The translations under genes and the position numbers were made by a program. 64,000 nucleotides of DNA from Sphaerisporangium sp040685555 (GTDB lineage: Bacteria > Actinomycetota > Actinomycetes > Streptosporangiales > Streptosporangiaceae), in assembly GCF_040685555.1 (NCBI RefSeq), contig NZ_JBFBIK010000028.1:1-64000 (forward strand), in the 5' to 3' direction. Shown here piece after piece: positions 36,679 through 45,524 of this stretch. The notes beneath the pieces are model-generated. The model had not been told where the DNA came from and ran no database searches. It saw only the letters and a list, made by a program, of their open reading frames with translations. Position 1 is the first letter of the stretch. Every line of letters starts with the position of its first letter.

Positions 36679-37686
36679 TCATGTGATGTTCGCCGAGAAC
36701 CTGCGGGCCGCCTGGACCCCGGCCTGGAACCGGCTCGTCGCGTCGAGGTCGCGCATGAGCGTGGCGATGTGACGCCGGCAGCTGCGGACCGACATGCCGA
36801 GCTTGCGAGCGACGATCTCGTCGGTGTAGCCCTTGGCCATCAGCCCGGCGATGGCCTGGAGGAGGTCGTCGGCCACGTTGGCGTACCCGGACTCCACGCC
36901 CTCCAGGGGCGTCGCCCCGTCCCACAGATGGTCGAACAGGTCCAGGAAGAACTGGGCGACCCCGTGGTTGTGCACCCGGGCGACGTTGGTCTCCCCGTCG
37001 GACAGGCCGAACAGGACCACCAGCGACCGGTCGAAGACGACCGCGGACCTCGGTATGTGGCTGGTGGTGCACACCGCCGCGCCCGCGTCCGTCAGCTTCT
37101 TGATCTTCATCCGCGTGGAGAGGTCCGCGCGGTCGCGGTGCTGGCAGATGATGCGCACGGTGATCCCCCGCCCGAGCAGCGGGAGGTAGGCCGGCGAGAG
37201 CTCCTCGGCGTCGCTCTTGCTCGACTGCAGGATGAGCACCTCGTCGCGGCACGCGTCGCCCGCCATCTTCAAAAAGCCCCTGACCTCCATGGACCCCACG
37301 AGGTACTCGATGGAGGTGGACCCCGAGCTCTGCCCGCCGGAACCGGCGTCGTCCTGGCGGAAGACGTCGATGCGCTCGCGGATCTGGTCGATCAGCTCGC
37401 GGCGCTGGTACATCTCGCGCTCGACCGAGGAGACCAGCGACGCGGTCGCGACCTCCGGATCGACCGGGACGAACCGCCGGCCCGCGCCGTCCTCCGTCCG
37501 CAGCAGGCGGCTGGCGACGAGGTGGTCCACCGCCTCCTGCATCTCGTGGATCCCGATGCCGAGATCCGCCGCCGCCACCTCCAGGGCCTCGATCGAGCCC
37601 TTTCTCGCGGCGTAGCGATACACGTCTCTCACATGGTCGGCGCCGACCGGCGTCGTGCCCGCGAGTAATCTGGCCATCGTCTTCAT
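36679..37686 (-). CDS. LuxR-type transcriptional regulator with TrmB-like N-terminal part
   Basis: 335 residues. C-terminal HTH of LuxR type: LMAKGYTDEIVARKLGMSVR then SCRRHIATLMRDLDATSRFQ. The N-terminal 90 residues look like a winged helix (LEVAAADLGIGIHEMQEAVD), and the middle resembles the effector part of TrmB/PLD-like regulators (VRGFLKMAGDACRDEVLILQ). No receiver domain. It lies 53 nt below the ABC permease genes and faces the desulfurase gene tail to tail, so it may be the last gene of the long operon or have its own promoter. Probably a pathway regulator. Confidence 0.82.
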   Translation of the reverse strand: MKTMARLLAGTTPVGADHVRDVYRYAARKGSIEALEVAAADLGIGIHEMQEAVDHLVASRLLRTEDGAGRRFVPVDPEVATASLVSSVEREMYQRRELIDQIRERIDVFRQDDAGSGGQSSGSTSIEYLVGSMEVRGFLKMAGDACRDEVLILQSSKSDAEELSPAYLPLLGRGITVRIICQHRDRADLSTRMKIKKLTDAGAAVCTTSHIPRSAVVFDRSLVVLFGLSDGETNVARVHNHGVAQFFLDLFDHLWDGATPLEGVESGYANVADDLLQAIAGLMAKGYTDEIVARKLGMSVRSCRRHIATLMRDLDATSRFQAGVQAARRFSANIT

Positions 37687-37739
37687 GAACTCCCCCTCGT
37701 TGTCTTGTCACGGCCGGTGTGCAACATACGGATGGCGGA

Positions 37740-38915
37740 TCAGGTGAGCGTCCGGGTACGGCGGCCGAACAGCACCAGCGAGAGGCCGAGCAGGAGGGCC
37801 GCCATCCCCGCCAGCACGGCGACCGGGAGGACGACCGCGCCGATGCCCGTGCCCGGCTTCGACAGGGTGAGCAGCGCGTCCATGCCCCAGGCGTGCGGGA
37901 AGAAGTGGCCGATCGTGTTGAGGGGCTCTCCCGCGGCCTCCTTGGGCCACAGGCAGCCGCCCAGCATGCCGAGCACGATGCCGAGGGGCGGGCCGATCGC
38001 CGGGGCCTGCTGCGACGAGCGCACCAGGGTGCCGACCAGGATCGCGGCGCCGGTGGCCACGAGCGCGAACACCCCGACGACGGCCGCGACTCCAAGGGGG
38101 TCGCCCCACGAGACGCCGAACACCGCGGTGCTCACCACCATGATCAGGACCGCCTGGGCGACGGCCACGATGAACCTGCTCAGCGCCTCCCCGAAGAGCA
38201 CCGACCTCCGCCGGACGGGCGCGGTGAGGGAACGCTGGATCATCCCCAGCCTGAGGCTCTCCGCCAGGGCGGCGGCGACGGCCATGGAGTTGATGAAGGT
38301 GAAGAGCAGCAGGTTGGCCGGGGCCGTGTAGGCGAACCCACGCGGATGGGCGCTCGTCGTGCCGGACGACACCACGGCGACGCGGCCCGACTGGGCCTGC
38401 GCCTCGCGCACGTACTCCTCGGCCTGCTGCGGGGACGCGCCGGCCGTCCTCGCCGCCCGGGTGGCCTCCACCACGGCGGCCACCTTCCCGATCGCCACGT
38501 CGACGGCGCTGCGCGCCGCCATGCCGCTGCCGTTCGCCTGGGTCATGACCAGCTCGAACTTCGTCGACCCTGCCGGGATGACCAGGCCCGCCGCCAGGGA
38601 GCCCTCCCGGACGGCCGACCGCAGGTCGTCCTTGGTGTCCACCGGCGTGATCGCGAGGTCGGGGTGCTTGCGCAGCTCGTCCAGGACGGCGCCGGTGACC
38701 GGGTCGGTGCCGTGGGCGACCACCCCGACGGGCAGCCTGGAGGCTCCGGTCGCGCCGCCGCCGAGCGCCATCCCGACGAAGACGATGGTGACGAACGGCA
38801 TGATCACGATGAAGAACAGGCCGACCCTGTCCCGGGAGTGACGGCGCAGGTTGGCGGCTACCAGCGCCAGGACCGGACGCGGCCTCAGCCGGCCCGCGAT
38901 CGGACGTGCCGTCAT
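37740..38915 (-). CDS. ABC-2 type transporter permease
   Basis: 391 residues from ATG 38915. One N-terminal membrane helix (VGLFFIVIMPFVTIVFVGMA), a 170-residue extracytoplasmic domain, then five hydrophobic segments in the C-terminal half (LLLFTFINSMAVAAALAE, AVAQAVLIMVVSTAVFGV, VGVFALVATGAAILVG and others). Same layout as the preceding permease gene, overlapped by 4 nt (ATGA), so the two probably form a heterodimer. With the ATPase at 40093 it makes a complete exporter, presumably for the product. Confidence 0.9.
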   Translation of the reverse strand: MTARPIAGRLRPRPVLALVAANLRRHSRDRVGLFFIVIMPFVTIVFVGMALGGGATGASRLPVGVVAHGTDPVTGAVLDELRKHPDLAITPVDTKDDLRSAVREGSLAAGLVIPAGSTKFELVMTQANGSGMAARSAVDVAIGKVAAVVEATRAARTAGASPQQAEEYVREAQAQSGRVAVVSSGTTSAHPRGFAYTAPANLLLFTFINSMAVAAALAESLRLGMIQRSLTAPVRRRSVLFGEALSRFIVAVAQAVLIMVVSTAVFGVSWGDPLGVAAVVGVFALVATGAAILVGTLVRSSQQAPAIGPPLGIVLGMLGGCLWPKEAAGEPLNTIGHFFPHAWGMDALLTLSKPGTGIGAVVLPVAVLAGMAALLLGLSLVLFGRRTRTLT

Positions 38916-40090
38916 ATGAGCAGCCCCTTCCTGAATCCGAGTGCGGCCAGGCCGCTCGCCGCGAGCGCGATCGCGCAGAGGACGGCGATCGGGACGGCCA
39001 CCGTGACCAGGCCGCCGCCGGAGCCGGCCAGCCCGGTCAGCGCCGTCGAGGTCCAGCCGTTCGGAGTGAGCAGGGCGACCTTCCGCAGCACGTCGGGGAG
39101 GTTGTACATCGGCACCAGGCTGCCGCCGAAGAACGCGGCCACGAACGAGATGACCATGATCACCCCGTCGGCCTGGGCGTCCGTCCTGGCCCTGCTCGCC
39201 ACCAGCATGGTGATCGCGGTGGCCGCAAGGACGTGCGCGACCAGCAGCGTGAACACCGCCAGCGGGTCGCCCCAGGTCGAGCCGAAGATGAGCACCGAGG
39301 AGGCCCAGGTTACGCAGACGCTGACCACCGCCAGCGCGAACCCGACGACCGCCTTGCCCACGATCGGGACCCACGGCCGGATCGGCGCCGCCAGCATCCG
39401 GTTGAGGGTGCCCTGCTTCCTCTCGGTGAGCAGGCTCCTGAACGACGCGCCCACCACGAAGAAGGCGAACAGCGCCGCCATGCCGGAGCCGTAGTAGACC
39501 GACAGGTCGACCTTGCCGCCGGCCATGGGGTCGTTGGTCAGGGTCAGCGCGGGTCCCGCCGCGCCGTTGCGCTCCACGAACTCCTTGACCTGGTCGCCGG
39601 GCACCCCTGCCTGGAGCGACGCGCGGACCGCGAGGGTACGGGCGTCCACCAGCGCGGAGATGTGGTCCACGATGGCGTTGGCCACCACGCCGGCGAGCGG
39701 GGCCTCCGCCGAGGTGAGCACGTTCACCTCGCCGCCGTCACCGGCCCCGACGCTGCGGCTGAACCCCTGGGGGAACACGATCGCCGACCCGATGTCCCCG
39801 GCGTCGAGCGACTTCCGCGCCTCCTGCGCGCTGGGCAGGTCGCGGAGCGTCAGCGTGCCCTGGAGCTCCTTGGTGGCCATCACCTCCTTGCGCACGCTGG
39901 CGGGGAACTCCCCGCCGTCCAGGTCGACGAAGCCCACGGTGGCCCGGAGCGGCGGGTCGTCCCCGCCGAGGGCGAGGCCGAACAGGGTCGCCAGGGCCAC
40001 GGGGACGATCAGCGCGATCACCAGGGCGGTCCCGTCGCGCAGCCGGGTGCGCAGCTCCAGGGCGCTTACCGTAAGAAGCGATCTCAGCAT
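38912..40090 (-). CDS. ABC-2 type transporter permease
   Basis: 392 residues. N-terminal helix (ALVIALIVPVALATLFGLAL), a large extracytoplasmic domain with FVDLDGGEFPASVRKEVMAT, then five C-terminal segments (ALFAFFVVGASFRSLL, VGKAVVGFALAVVSVCVTWA, ITMLVASRARTDAQ, VISFVAAFFGGSLVP, VLCAIALAASGLAALG). YhgE/DrrB-like half-exporter. Starts 2 nt after the ATPase stop and overlaps the next permease by 4 nt. Confidence 0.9.
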   Translation of the reverse strand: MLRSLLTVSALELRTRLRDGTALVIALIVPVALATLFGLALGGDDPPLRATVGFVDLDGGEFPASVRKEVMATKELQGTLTLRDLPSAQEARKSLDAGDIGSAIVFPQGFSRSVGAGDGGEVNVLTSAEAPLAGVVANAIVDHISALVDARTLAVRASLQAGVPGDQVKEFVERNGAAGPALTLTNDPMAGGKVDLSVYYGSGMAALFAFFVVGASFRSLLTERKQGTLNRMLAAPIRPWVPIVGKAVVGFALAVVSVCVTWASSVLIFGSTWGDPLAVFTLLVAHVLAATAITMLVASRARTDAQADGVIMVISFVAAFFGGSLVPMYNLPDVLRKVALLTPNGWTSTALTGLAGSGGGLVTVAVPIAVLCAIALAASGLAALGFRKGLLI

Positions 40091-40092
40091 GG

Positions 40093-41049
40093 TCAGTCCC
40101 GCAGGGTGCTGCCGGTGAGGTGCATGAAGGTGGCCTCCAGGTCGGGTTCGATGACCTCGGCGGCGGTCACGGTGGCGATGCCGTCGACGGCGGTGATGAT
40201 CGCGGGCAGCAGGTACCTGCCGCCTTCGGCGATCAGCCGTACCGAGCCGGTGCCGGTCCTGACCGCCTCGATGACGCCCTCCACGGTCCGCAGCTTCGCG
40301 AAGGCGACGTCCACGTCCCCGTCGAGCGTCAGCTCGATCTTGTCCGCGCTGCCGACCATGGAGACGAGCTCGTGGCGGGTGCCGTCGGCCACGATCCTGC
40401 CGTGGTCGATGATCGCGACCCGGTCGCAGACCCGTTCCACCTCCTCCATGTAGTGGGAGGTGTACAGCAGGGCCATGCCACCGGCGACGAGCCGCTCCAC
40501 GCCGTCGAGGATGGCCTTGCGGCTCTGCGGATCGACGCCGACGGTCGGCTCGTCCAGGATCAGCACCTCGGGTTCGTGCAGGAGCGCGGCGCCGATGTTG
40601 ATCCGCCGCTTCATGCCGCCCGAGTAGGTGTCCAGCTTGCCGTCGGCCCGGTCGGACAGCCCGACCAGTTCGAGCACCTCGTCGATGCGCTTGACGAGCG
40701 CGCGGTGCGGCAGGCCGAAGAGCCTGCCGAAGAAGCGCAGGTTCTCCCGGCCGGTCAGCTCGGGGTAGAGGGCGATCTCCTGCGGCACGTAGCCGATCTT
40801 CGACTTCGCCTTCATCGGGTCGGCGGCGAGGTCGGTGCCGCCCACCAGCACGGTGCCGGTGTCCGGCCGCAGCAGCCCGACGAGCATGCCGATCGTCGTG
40901 GTCTTGCCCGCGCCGTTGGGGCCGAGCAGCCCGTAGGCCTCGCCGGGGGCGACGGAGAAGCCGACGTCCTGGACGGCGACGACGTCACCGTACTTCTTGC
41001 TCAGGCCCGCGCAGGACATGGCCGGCATCGGGGGCACTGCCGTGGTCAT
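40093..41049 (-). CDS. ABC transporter ATP-binding protein (DrrA-like)
   Basis: 318 residues from ATG 41049. Walker A GPNGAGKTTT, Q-loop GYVPQEIALYPELT, signature YSGGMKRRINIG, Walker B LILDEPTVGVD and switch His in LLYTSHYMEEVER. C-terminal 80 residues form the DrrA-type regulatory tail (DKIELTLDGDVDVAFAKL). The start overlaps the beta-helix gene stop by 4 nt. It powers the two permeases encoded directly downstream; self-resistance by export is the likely role. Confidence 0.93.
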   Translation of the reverse strand: MTTAVPPMPAMSCAGLSKKYGDVVAVQDVGFSVAPGEAYGLLGPNGAGKTTTIGMLVGLLRPDTGTVLVGGTDLAADPMKAKSKIGYVPQEIALYPELTGRENLRFFGRLFGLPHRALVKRIDEVLELVGLSDRADGKLDTYSGGMKRRINIGAALLHEPEVLILDEPTVGVDPQSRKAILDGVERLVAGGMALLYTSHYMEEVERVCDRVAIIDHGRIVADGTRHELVSMVGSADKIELTLDGDVDVAFAKLRTVEGVIEAVRTGTGSVRLIAEGGRYLLPAIITAVDGIATVTAAEVIEPDLEATFMHLTGSTLRD

Positions 41050-42062
41050 CGTCGCCACCCGCCCGCGTCCTCGGGGACGCCCTTGTCCGCCAGGTTGCCG
41101 GCGAAGGTCTGCCGGTCCAGGTCGGCGTCGATCTGGAAGTCGAGCGGGCTGTTGCCGGTGACCTGGTTCCACAGGATGTGGTTGTCCACGGCCTCATCGC
41201 CTCCCCAGTCCTTGGACGAGCCGAGGACGAACGCGCCGCCCATGACGGACTCGCCGCTCGGGTGGTTGTCGTGGATCAGGTTGTCCACGACGCTGACGCG
41301 GTGGGTCCCGATCAGCGCGAGGCCCACCCCGGAGATCGGCGGGCCGGCCGCGCCCAGCCCGTCGGGCTCGGCGCCGCTGGCCAGCCCGTTGCCGCGCATC
41401 TCGTTGCCTGCGACGAGGCAGTCACGGACGCCGCCGTCTGGCTCGCCCTCGTAGGTCTGATTCAGCAGCATGATGCCGATCGCGTTGCCGTGGCTGATGT
41501 TGCGCACGACCCGGGCCGCGGAGGAGTTGTCGACGAAGATGCCGAAGGCGTTGGCGAAGGTCTCGTTCCCGGCGATCCGCCCCTCGGCCTTCGGGCAGAA
41601 GCTCAGCGCGATGCCGCCGTACTGGCTGCCCGACGCCCGGCAGCCCACCACCTCGCAGCGGGTGGACTCGCGGACGTAGATGCCCCAGACCGCGTTGTCC
41701 TTGGCCTCGACGTCCTTCACCGCCAGGCCTTCGACCGAGTGCGCGTAGACGCCCGCGCCGGAGAACCCGCTCACCGTCAGCCCGTCGATCGTGACGTCGC
41801 CGACGCCCTCACCGTGCACGCTCACGCCGCTGACGACGTCCTCGGACGCGTCGTGGAGGCGGGGGACGTCCGGCGGCGGTGCGTCGCCGGGGACCAGCAG
41901 GGTCCGCCCCTGGCCCATGCCGCTCAGCGTCACGCCGCCGTGCCTGATCCACACGCTCCCCGCGTAGGTGCCCTCCGCGAGCTGGATCCGCGCGCCGGGT
42001 CCGGCCTCGTCGAGCGCCCGCTGGATGGACTCACCGGGCTGGACCGACCTCACAAGGGACAT
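41046..42062 (-). CDS. Right-handed beta-helix protein (NosD/pectate-lyase-like fold)
   Basis: 338 residues from ATG 42062. N terminus SVQPGESIQRALDEAGPGAR is the typical entry of a parallel beta-helix, followed by short repeated rungs with Asn/Gly turns (VTIDGLTVSGFSGAGVYAHS, GNETFANAFGIFVDNSSAAR, VVRNISHGNAIGIMLLNQTY). There is no signal peptide, unlike secreted pectate lyases, so it is probably cytoplasmic. It sits between the AcpS-like gene (overlap 1 nt) and the exporter ATPase (overlap 4 nt). Enzymes of this fold can be lyases, epimerases or cyclases; an intermediate-shaping role in the pathway is inference. Confidence 0.82.
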   Translation of the reverse strand: MSLVRSVQPGESIQRALDEAGPGARIQLAEGTYAGSVWIRHGGVTLSGMGQGRTLLVPGDAPPPDVPRLHDASEDVVSGVSVHGEGVGDVTIDGLTVSGFSGAGVYAHSVEGLAVKDVEAKDNAVWGIYVRESTRCEVVGCRASGSQYGGIALSFCPKAEGRIAGNETFANAFGIFVDNSSAARVVRNISHGNAIGIMLLNQTYEGEPDGGVRDCLVAGNEMRGNGLASGAEPDGLGAAGPPISGVGLALIGTHRVSVVDNLIHDNHPSGESVMGGAFVLGSSKDWGGDEAVDNHILWNQVTGNSPLDFQIDADLDRQTFAGNLADKGVPEDAGGWRR

Positions 42063-42532
42063 CACTCCCCCTTCCTGTCGACGAAGACGATCGCCAATGA
42101 GACGAGCAGCCCTGCGCTGTGCCCCCACCGGGCCGCGCCCGCCACCGCGCCTTCCATGGGGGCCTGGTGTGACGCGAGCCGTACGAGGGCGGCGCGGCGG
42201 CAGGCACCGCGTACGGCGTAGGTCGCGCCGCCGGTCAGCGTGAGGCCGGTCGAGGCGGTCAGCTCCTCGGCCGCCTCGTCGAGCAGCCGGCCGGTCCACC
42301 CGGCGGGCCGCTCGGCCAGGGCCTCGAAGTCGTGCCAGCTGAACCCGGGCGGGCGGCCTCCCACGGCCTTGATGAAGCTCTCCTTGACGGGGAACGCCTC
42401 CTCGCCGGTGCCGAGCTCCCGCTCGGCGGGCGTGGTGATGTGGCCGCTGAACACCGCCCCGCCGCGGCCGGCCGCCCGGGCGAGCCGGTCGGCCTCCACG
42501 ATGTCCACACCGATCAGCACCGGCGAGGTCAT
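42062..42532 (-). CDS. Holo-ACP synthase-type phosphopantetheinyl transferase (AcpS-like)
   Basis: 156 residues from ATG 42532. Metal-binding Asp in IGVDIVEADRLA and the second motif EEAFPVKESFIKAVGG with Glu and Lys are the AcpS signatures; GFSWHDFEAL matches the following strand. It would attach phosphopantetheine to the ACPs of this locus. Overlaps the alpha/beta hydrolase gene upstream by 4 nt. The second AcpS-like protein of the operon (44176) lacks these residues. Confidence 0.85.
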   Translation of the reverse strand: MTSPVLIGVDIVEADRLARAAGRGGAVFSGHITTPAERELGTGEEAFPVKESFIKAVGGRPPGFSWHDFEALAERPAGWTGRLLDEAAEELTASTGLTLTGGATYAVRGACRRAALVRLASHQAPMEGAVAGAARWGHSAGLLVSLAIVFVDRKGE

Positions 42533-43314
42533 GCCGGGACCTGGGCGCAGCGGGTGACGAAGGGCTCCAGGTGGGCGGTGTACTCCTCGGCACGCTCGAT
42601 CATCGGGATGTGCCCGCTGTCCTCGACGACCACCACCTCGGCCTCGGGGTACTCCGCGAGCACGGTCAGCCACGGGTCGACCGGGGTCATCCGGTCGTGC
42701 CGGCCCCAGATGTACTTCGACGGGGTCGCCACCTTGTCCAGCGCCGGCTTGACCTGGTACTTGCGGGTGGCCTTGAGGCTGCGGGCCATGCTGACCATGG
42801 CGGAGGGCTGGAGGAGCATGGCCCCGACCTCCTCCATCCGCTCGTCGGTGAAGAAGCGCTCCTCGCTGTGGAACAGGGCGGCCATCATGCGGTCGCCGAA
42901 CTCCTCGCCGACGGGCCGCACGCTCCCCCTGCGGTCGAAGCTCAGCCCGACGTCGGGGTCGGCGGTGAGGCCGGGGGCGCCGCTCACGACGATGCCCCGC
43001 ACCCGATCGGGTCGACGGCCGGCCAGGTCGATCGCCACCAGGCCGCCGAGCGAGTTGGCGCAGACGATGACGTCCCCCACCCCGGCGGCGTCGCAGGCCT
43101 CCAGCAGCGCGTCGCCGAGGCGTTCGATGGATCCGGCGACCTGACGGTCGAGCGCGCAGATCGCCTCGTTGGTGCGCAGGACCCCCCAGCCGGCCGCCGA
43201 AAGGTGCCGGAAGGGGTGGTCCCAGATCCAGCCACCGGCGAACAGCGCGGACATGAACACCACGGCCGGCCGGGTGCCGTCGCCGAGCCTGTGCTCGGTG
43301 GTGAAATCGGACAT
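42529..43314 (-). CDS. Alpha/beta hydrolase
   Basis: 261 residues from ATG 43314. Nucleophile elbow CANSLGG (Ser; first Gly replaced by Ala), acid in WGRHDRMTPVD and His in DSGHIPMIE: a complete triad. N terminus lacks a signal peptide. Fold of 2-hydroxy-6-oxo-dienoate hydrolases and thioesterase-like enzymes. In an operon without another thioesterase it may release or cyclise the product; the alternative is an ester or lactone hydrolase. Overlaps the AcpS-like gene by 4 nt. Confidence 0.87.
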   Translation of the reverse strand: MSDFTTEHRLGDGTRPAVVFMSALFAGGWIWDHPFRHLSAAGWGVLRTNEAICALDRQVAGSIERLGDALLEACDAAGVGDVIVCANSLGGLVAIDLAGRRPDRVRGIVVSGAPGLTADPDVGLSFDRRGSVRPVGEEFGDRMMAALFHSEERFFTDERMEEVGAMLLQPSAMVSMARSLKATRKYQVKPALDKVATPSKYIWGRHDRMTPVDPWLTVLAEYPEAEVVVVEDSGHIPMIERAEEYTAHLEPFVTRCAQVPA

Positions 43315-43325
43315 GGCTGCTCCAG

Positions 43326-44174
43326 TCACAGTAGGGAGACGTCTTCGGGAACCCACCCGCAGCCGCAGGCCGCGCCCTCCCCGGCCTTCACGACGCCCTC
43401 GCACTCGGGGCAGCGGGCGTAGTCGCGTACGGCGGAGGGAAGCCAGACGCTGGTAAACGCCCGGGTGCACAGCCCGCTCTTGAAGAAGCGGCGCATCGCC
43501 CGCTGGTGCGGCCTCGCGTGCACCGCGCGGACGGACTCGGGGCGGTCGAACGCGCTCAGGGTGAACTTGCGGTCCCCGATGTCGAAGGTGGCCACGCCGA
43601 GGAAGCCCTTGGAGGCGCTCAGGGACTTGACGATCTCCACGCTCAGCAGGTCCACGTCGGCGGCCTCCGCGTCGTCGCGGATCTCCAGCCAGGTCAGCGT
43701 CAGGGCCCCGGGCCGCTCCGTGCGCCCCGCGGTGGCCCGGGCGCTGGTGCCGAACTCCCGCACCTCGTCGGCCTCCGGCACGAACCGCGCCGAGTAGCCC
43801 AGCGCATCGGCGACCGCGAGCCGATCGAAGCACCGCCGTACGTGCACGCCGTCCTCGCCGAGGGTCACCAGATCGGTGCCGGTGACGCTGACGGCCCCGC
43901 CGACCGCGGGCATGCCCAGGTAGGGGGCGCGGTGGTCGGCCTGGAGCGTCCACCAGAGGGTGGCCGCCTCCTCGTCGCCGGTCACGCGGTCGACCAGGAA
44001 GCGGAGCTGCTTGAAGCGGGCCAGCACCTCGGCCGCGTGCGCGGCCAGCGCGTCCCCGCTCAGCGCGCCGCCGGAGTCCGGGTCGCTGTAGGAGGCGGCC
44101 GACGCGGCCACGGCGGCGGCGTCACCGGCCTGCCAGGCCTCCAGGTGCTCCTGCGCGATCTTCCTCACGTCCAT
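43326..44174 (-). CDS. SnoaL-like domain protein with C-terminal zinc-ribbon-like motif
   Basis: 282 residues. Residues about 1-135 look like a SnoaL/NTF2-type fold (AQEHLEAWQAGDAAAVAASA, YSDPDSGGALSG), as in polyketide cyclases and related binding proteins. The middle (ALTLTWLEIRDDAEAADVDL, SASKGFLGVATFDIGDRKFT) is a second alpha/beta domain I do not recognise. The C terminus carries four Cys, CPEC-x11-CGC, a likely zinc ribbon. The combination is unusual to me. It begins 1 nt below the degenerate AcpS-like gene. A cyclase or carrier-protein-binding role is inferred from context. Confidence 0.75.
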   Translation of the reverse strand: MDVRKIAQEHLEAWQAGDAAAVAASAASYSDPDSGGALSGDALAAHAAEVLARFKQLRFLVDRVTGDEEAATLWWTLQADHRAPYLGMPAVGGAVSVTGTDLVTLGEDGVHVRRCFDRLAVADALGYSARFVPEADEVREFGTSARATAGRTERPGALTLTWLEIRDDAEAADVDLLSVEIVKSLSASKGFLGVATFDIGDRKFTLSAFDRPESVRAVHARPHQRAMRRFFKSGLCTRAFTSVWLPSAVRDYARCPECEGVVKAGEGAACGCGWVPEDVSLL

Positions 44175-44175
44175 G

Positions 44176-44604
44176 TCAGTCCCCGCCGATCTCGTCTTCG
44201 GGCAGCCGCCCCGAGGCGACCGCCACCGCGAGCACCCGGCCGGAGGTGTGGCTGAGCGAGAGCCGGATCTGCCGGCCGGGCTCGGCCGCGGCCGCCAGCG
44301 CCCCGCCGAGCCGTACGGCGGGCGGGTGCCCTGCGTGGCACGCGGCGGTCCTCGCGCAGTTGGCGGTGGGCCGGGGCAGCACCTCGGCCTGGCCGAGGTG
44401 CTCGGCCGTCGGCGGGACGCCGAGCAGCCGCAGGACCGCGTACTTGCCGGCCAGGCGGCCGGCCCAGTGCTGGAGCGAGCGGCCGGACCCCGACCGCAGG
44501 CGCTCGGCCGGGGTGTAGACCTCCTCCAGCCGCATGTCGCCGACCAGCTCCTCCGGCCTGGAGAGCCCGGCGAAGCCGACCATCGCGCTCCCCCACCGGT
44601 TCAT
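44176..44604 (-). CDS. Degenerate AcpS-like protein
   Basis: 142 residues from ATG 44604. The overall AcpS pattern is visible: YTPAERLRSGSG, SLQHWAGRLAGKYAVLRLLG, EVLPRPTA and the last strands IRLSLSHTSGRVLAVAVA. The catalytic parts differ: GVDIVE is replaced by VGFAGLSRP without the metal-binding Asp, and the Glu of KEAxxK is Tyr (GKYAVLRL). It therefore probably does not transfer phosphopantetheine alone. It could pair with the intact copy at 42062 or do something else. Overlaps the acyltransferase gene by 4 nt. Confidence 0.7.
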   Translation of the reverse strand: MNRWGSAMVGFAGLSRPEELVGDMRLEEVYTPAERLRSGSGRSLQHWAGRLAGKYAVLRLLGVPPTAEHLGQAEVLPRPTANCARTAACHAGHPPAVRLGGALAAAAEPGRQIRLSLSHTSGRVLAVAVASGRLPEDEIGGD

Positions 44605-45506
44605 GCCGCCCGCTCCCTCGGCAGGCGCCGGAGCGTGGCCGGGTCCGCCATGCTCAGGCAGCGCGCGCCGGCGCGCCGGGAGAGCCCGGCGAGGACCTTG
44701 CTGTCGCCCACCTCGACGCCCGGGGCGATCTCGTCCACGGCGGCCACGGTGCGCGTCCACAGCACCCGCCCGGTGAGCTGGGCGACCAGGGCCTCCCTGA
44801 TCACCTCCAGGTCGGTGGTGGGCTCGCCGGTGACGTTGGGGACCACAGGGACGCGCGGGGGGCTCATCGGCGCGGCGCGCACCGCCTCGGCCCAGCCGGG
44901 TACGGCCGCGGCCATCAGCGGTGAGTGGAAGGCGTTGCCCACCTGGAGTGGCACGATCTTGCGCGCGCCGGACGCGATCGCCCCCAGCCGTTCGAGGGCG
45001 GGAAGCGCGCCGGAGACGACCACGTGGCCGGGCGCGTTCTCCAGCCCCACCACCAGCGGCTCGTCGTCGGTGCCCGCCTCGGCTGCCAGCTCCTCCACCT
45101 CCGGGACCGGCAGGCCCATGACCGCGTGCATCCCCCCGATGACGCCGACGCCGGCCATCAGCCGGGACCGCAGCTCCACCAGGCGGACGGTGTCGGCCAG
45201 GCCGAGCACGCCGGCCGCGTGCAGGGCGCTCAGCTCGCCGACGCTGTGCCCGGCGACCACGCCCGGCTCGAACCCCTCCTCCGACAGCACGGCGAGCGCG
45301 GCGAGGTTGCACGCGGTCACCGCGACCTGCGCGTGCTCGGTCGCCACCAGCCGCTCCAGCGGCCCCCGCGCGCACACCGGGGAGATCGGCCGCGACAGCA
45401 GGTCGTCGACCTCGTCGAGCCGGTCGCGCGCCGCCGGCCTGCGGCGCAGCCACGCGCCCATCCCGACGCGGACGGTGCCCTGTCCGGGGAACAGATAGCC
45501 AAGCAT
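44601..45506 (-). CDS. Malonyl-CoA:ACP acyltransferase (FabD-like)
   Basis: 301 residues. LFPGQGTVRVGMG, nucleophile GHSVGELSALHAAG, catalytic His in NAFHSPLM (the malonyl-type signature) and the late VEVGDSKVL segment. It loads malonyl units onto the ACP encoded at 52320. A dedicated transferase is unusual for type II PKS loci, which mostly borrow the one from fatty acid synthesis, and supports an autonomous pathway. Confidence 0.92.
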   Translation of the reverse strand: MLGYLFPGQGTVRVGMGAWLRRRPAARDRLDEVDDLLSRPISPVCARGPLERLVATEHAQVAVTACNLAALAVLSEEGFEPGVVAGHSVGELSALHAAGVLGLADTVRLVELRSRLMAGVGVIGGMHAVMGLPVPEVEELAAEAGTDDEPLVVGLENAPGHVVVSGALPALERLGAIASGARKIVPLQVGNAFHSPLMAAAVPGWAEAVRAAPMSPPRVPVVPNVTGEPTTDLEVIREALVAQLTGRVLWTRTVAAVDEIAPGVEVGDSKVLAGLSRRAGARCLSMADPATLRRLPRERAA

Positions 45507-45524
45507 GAGCCCACCCCCTTCCGC

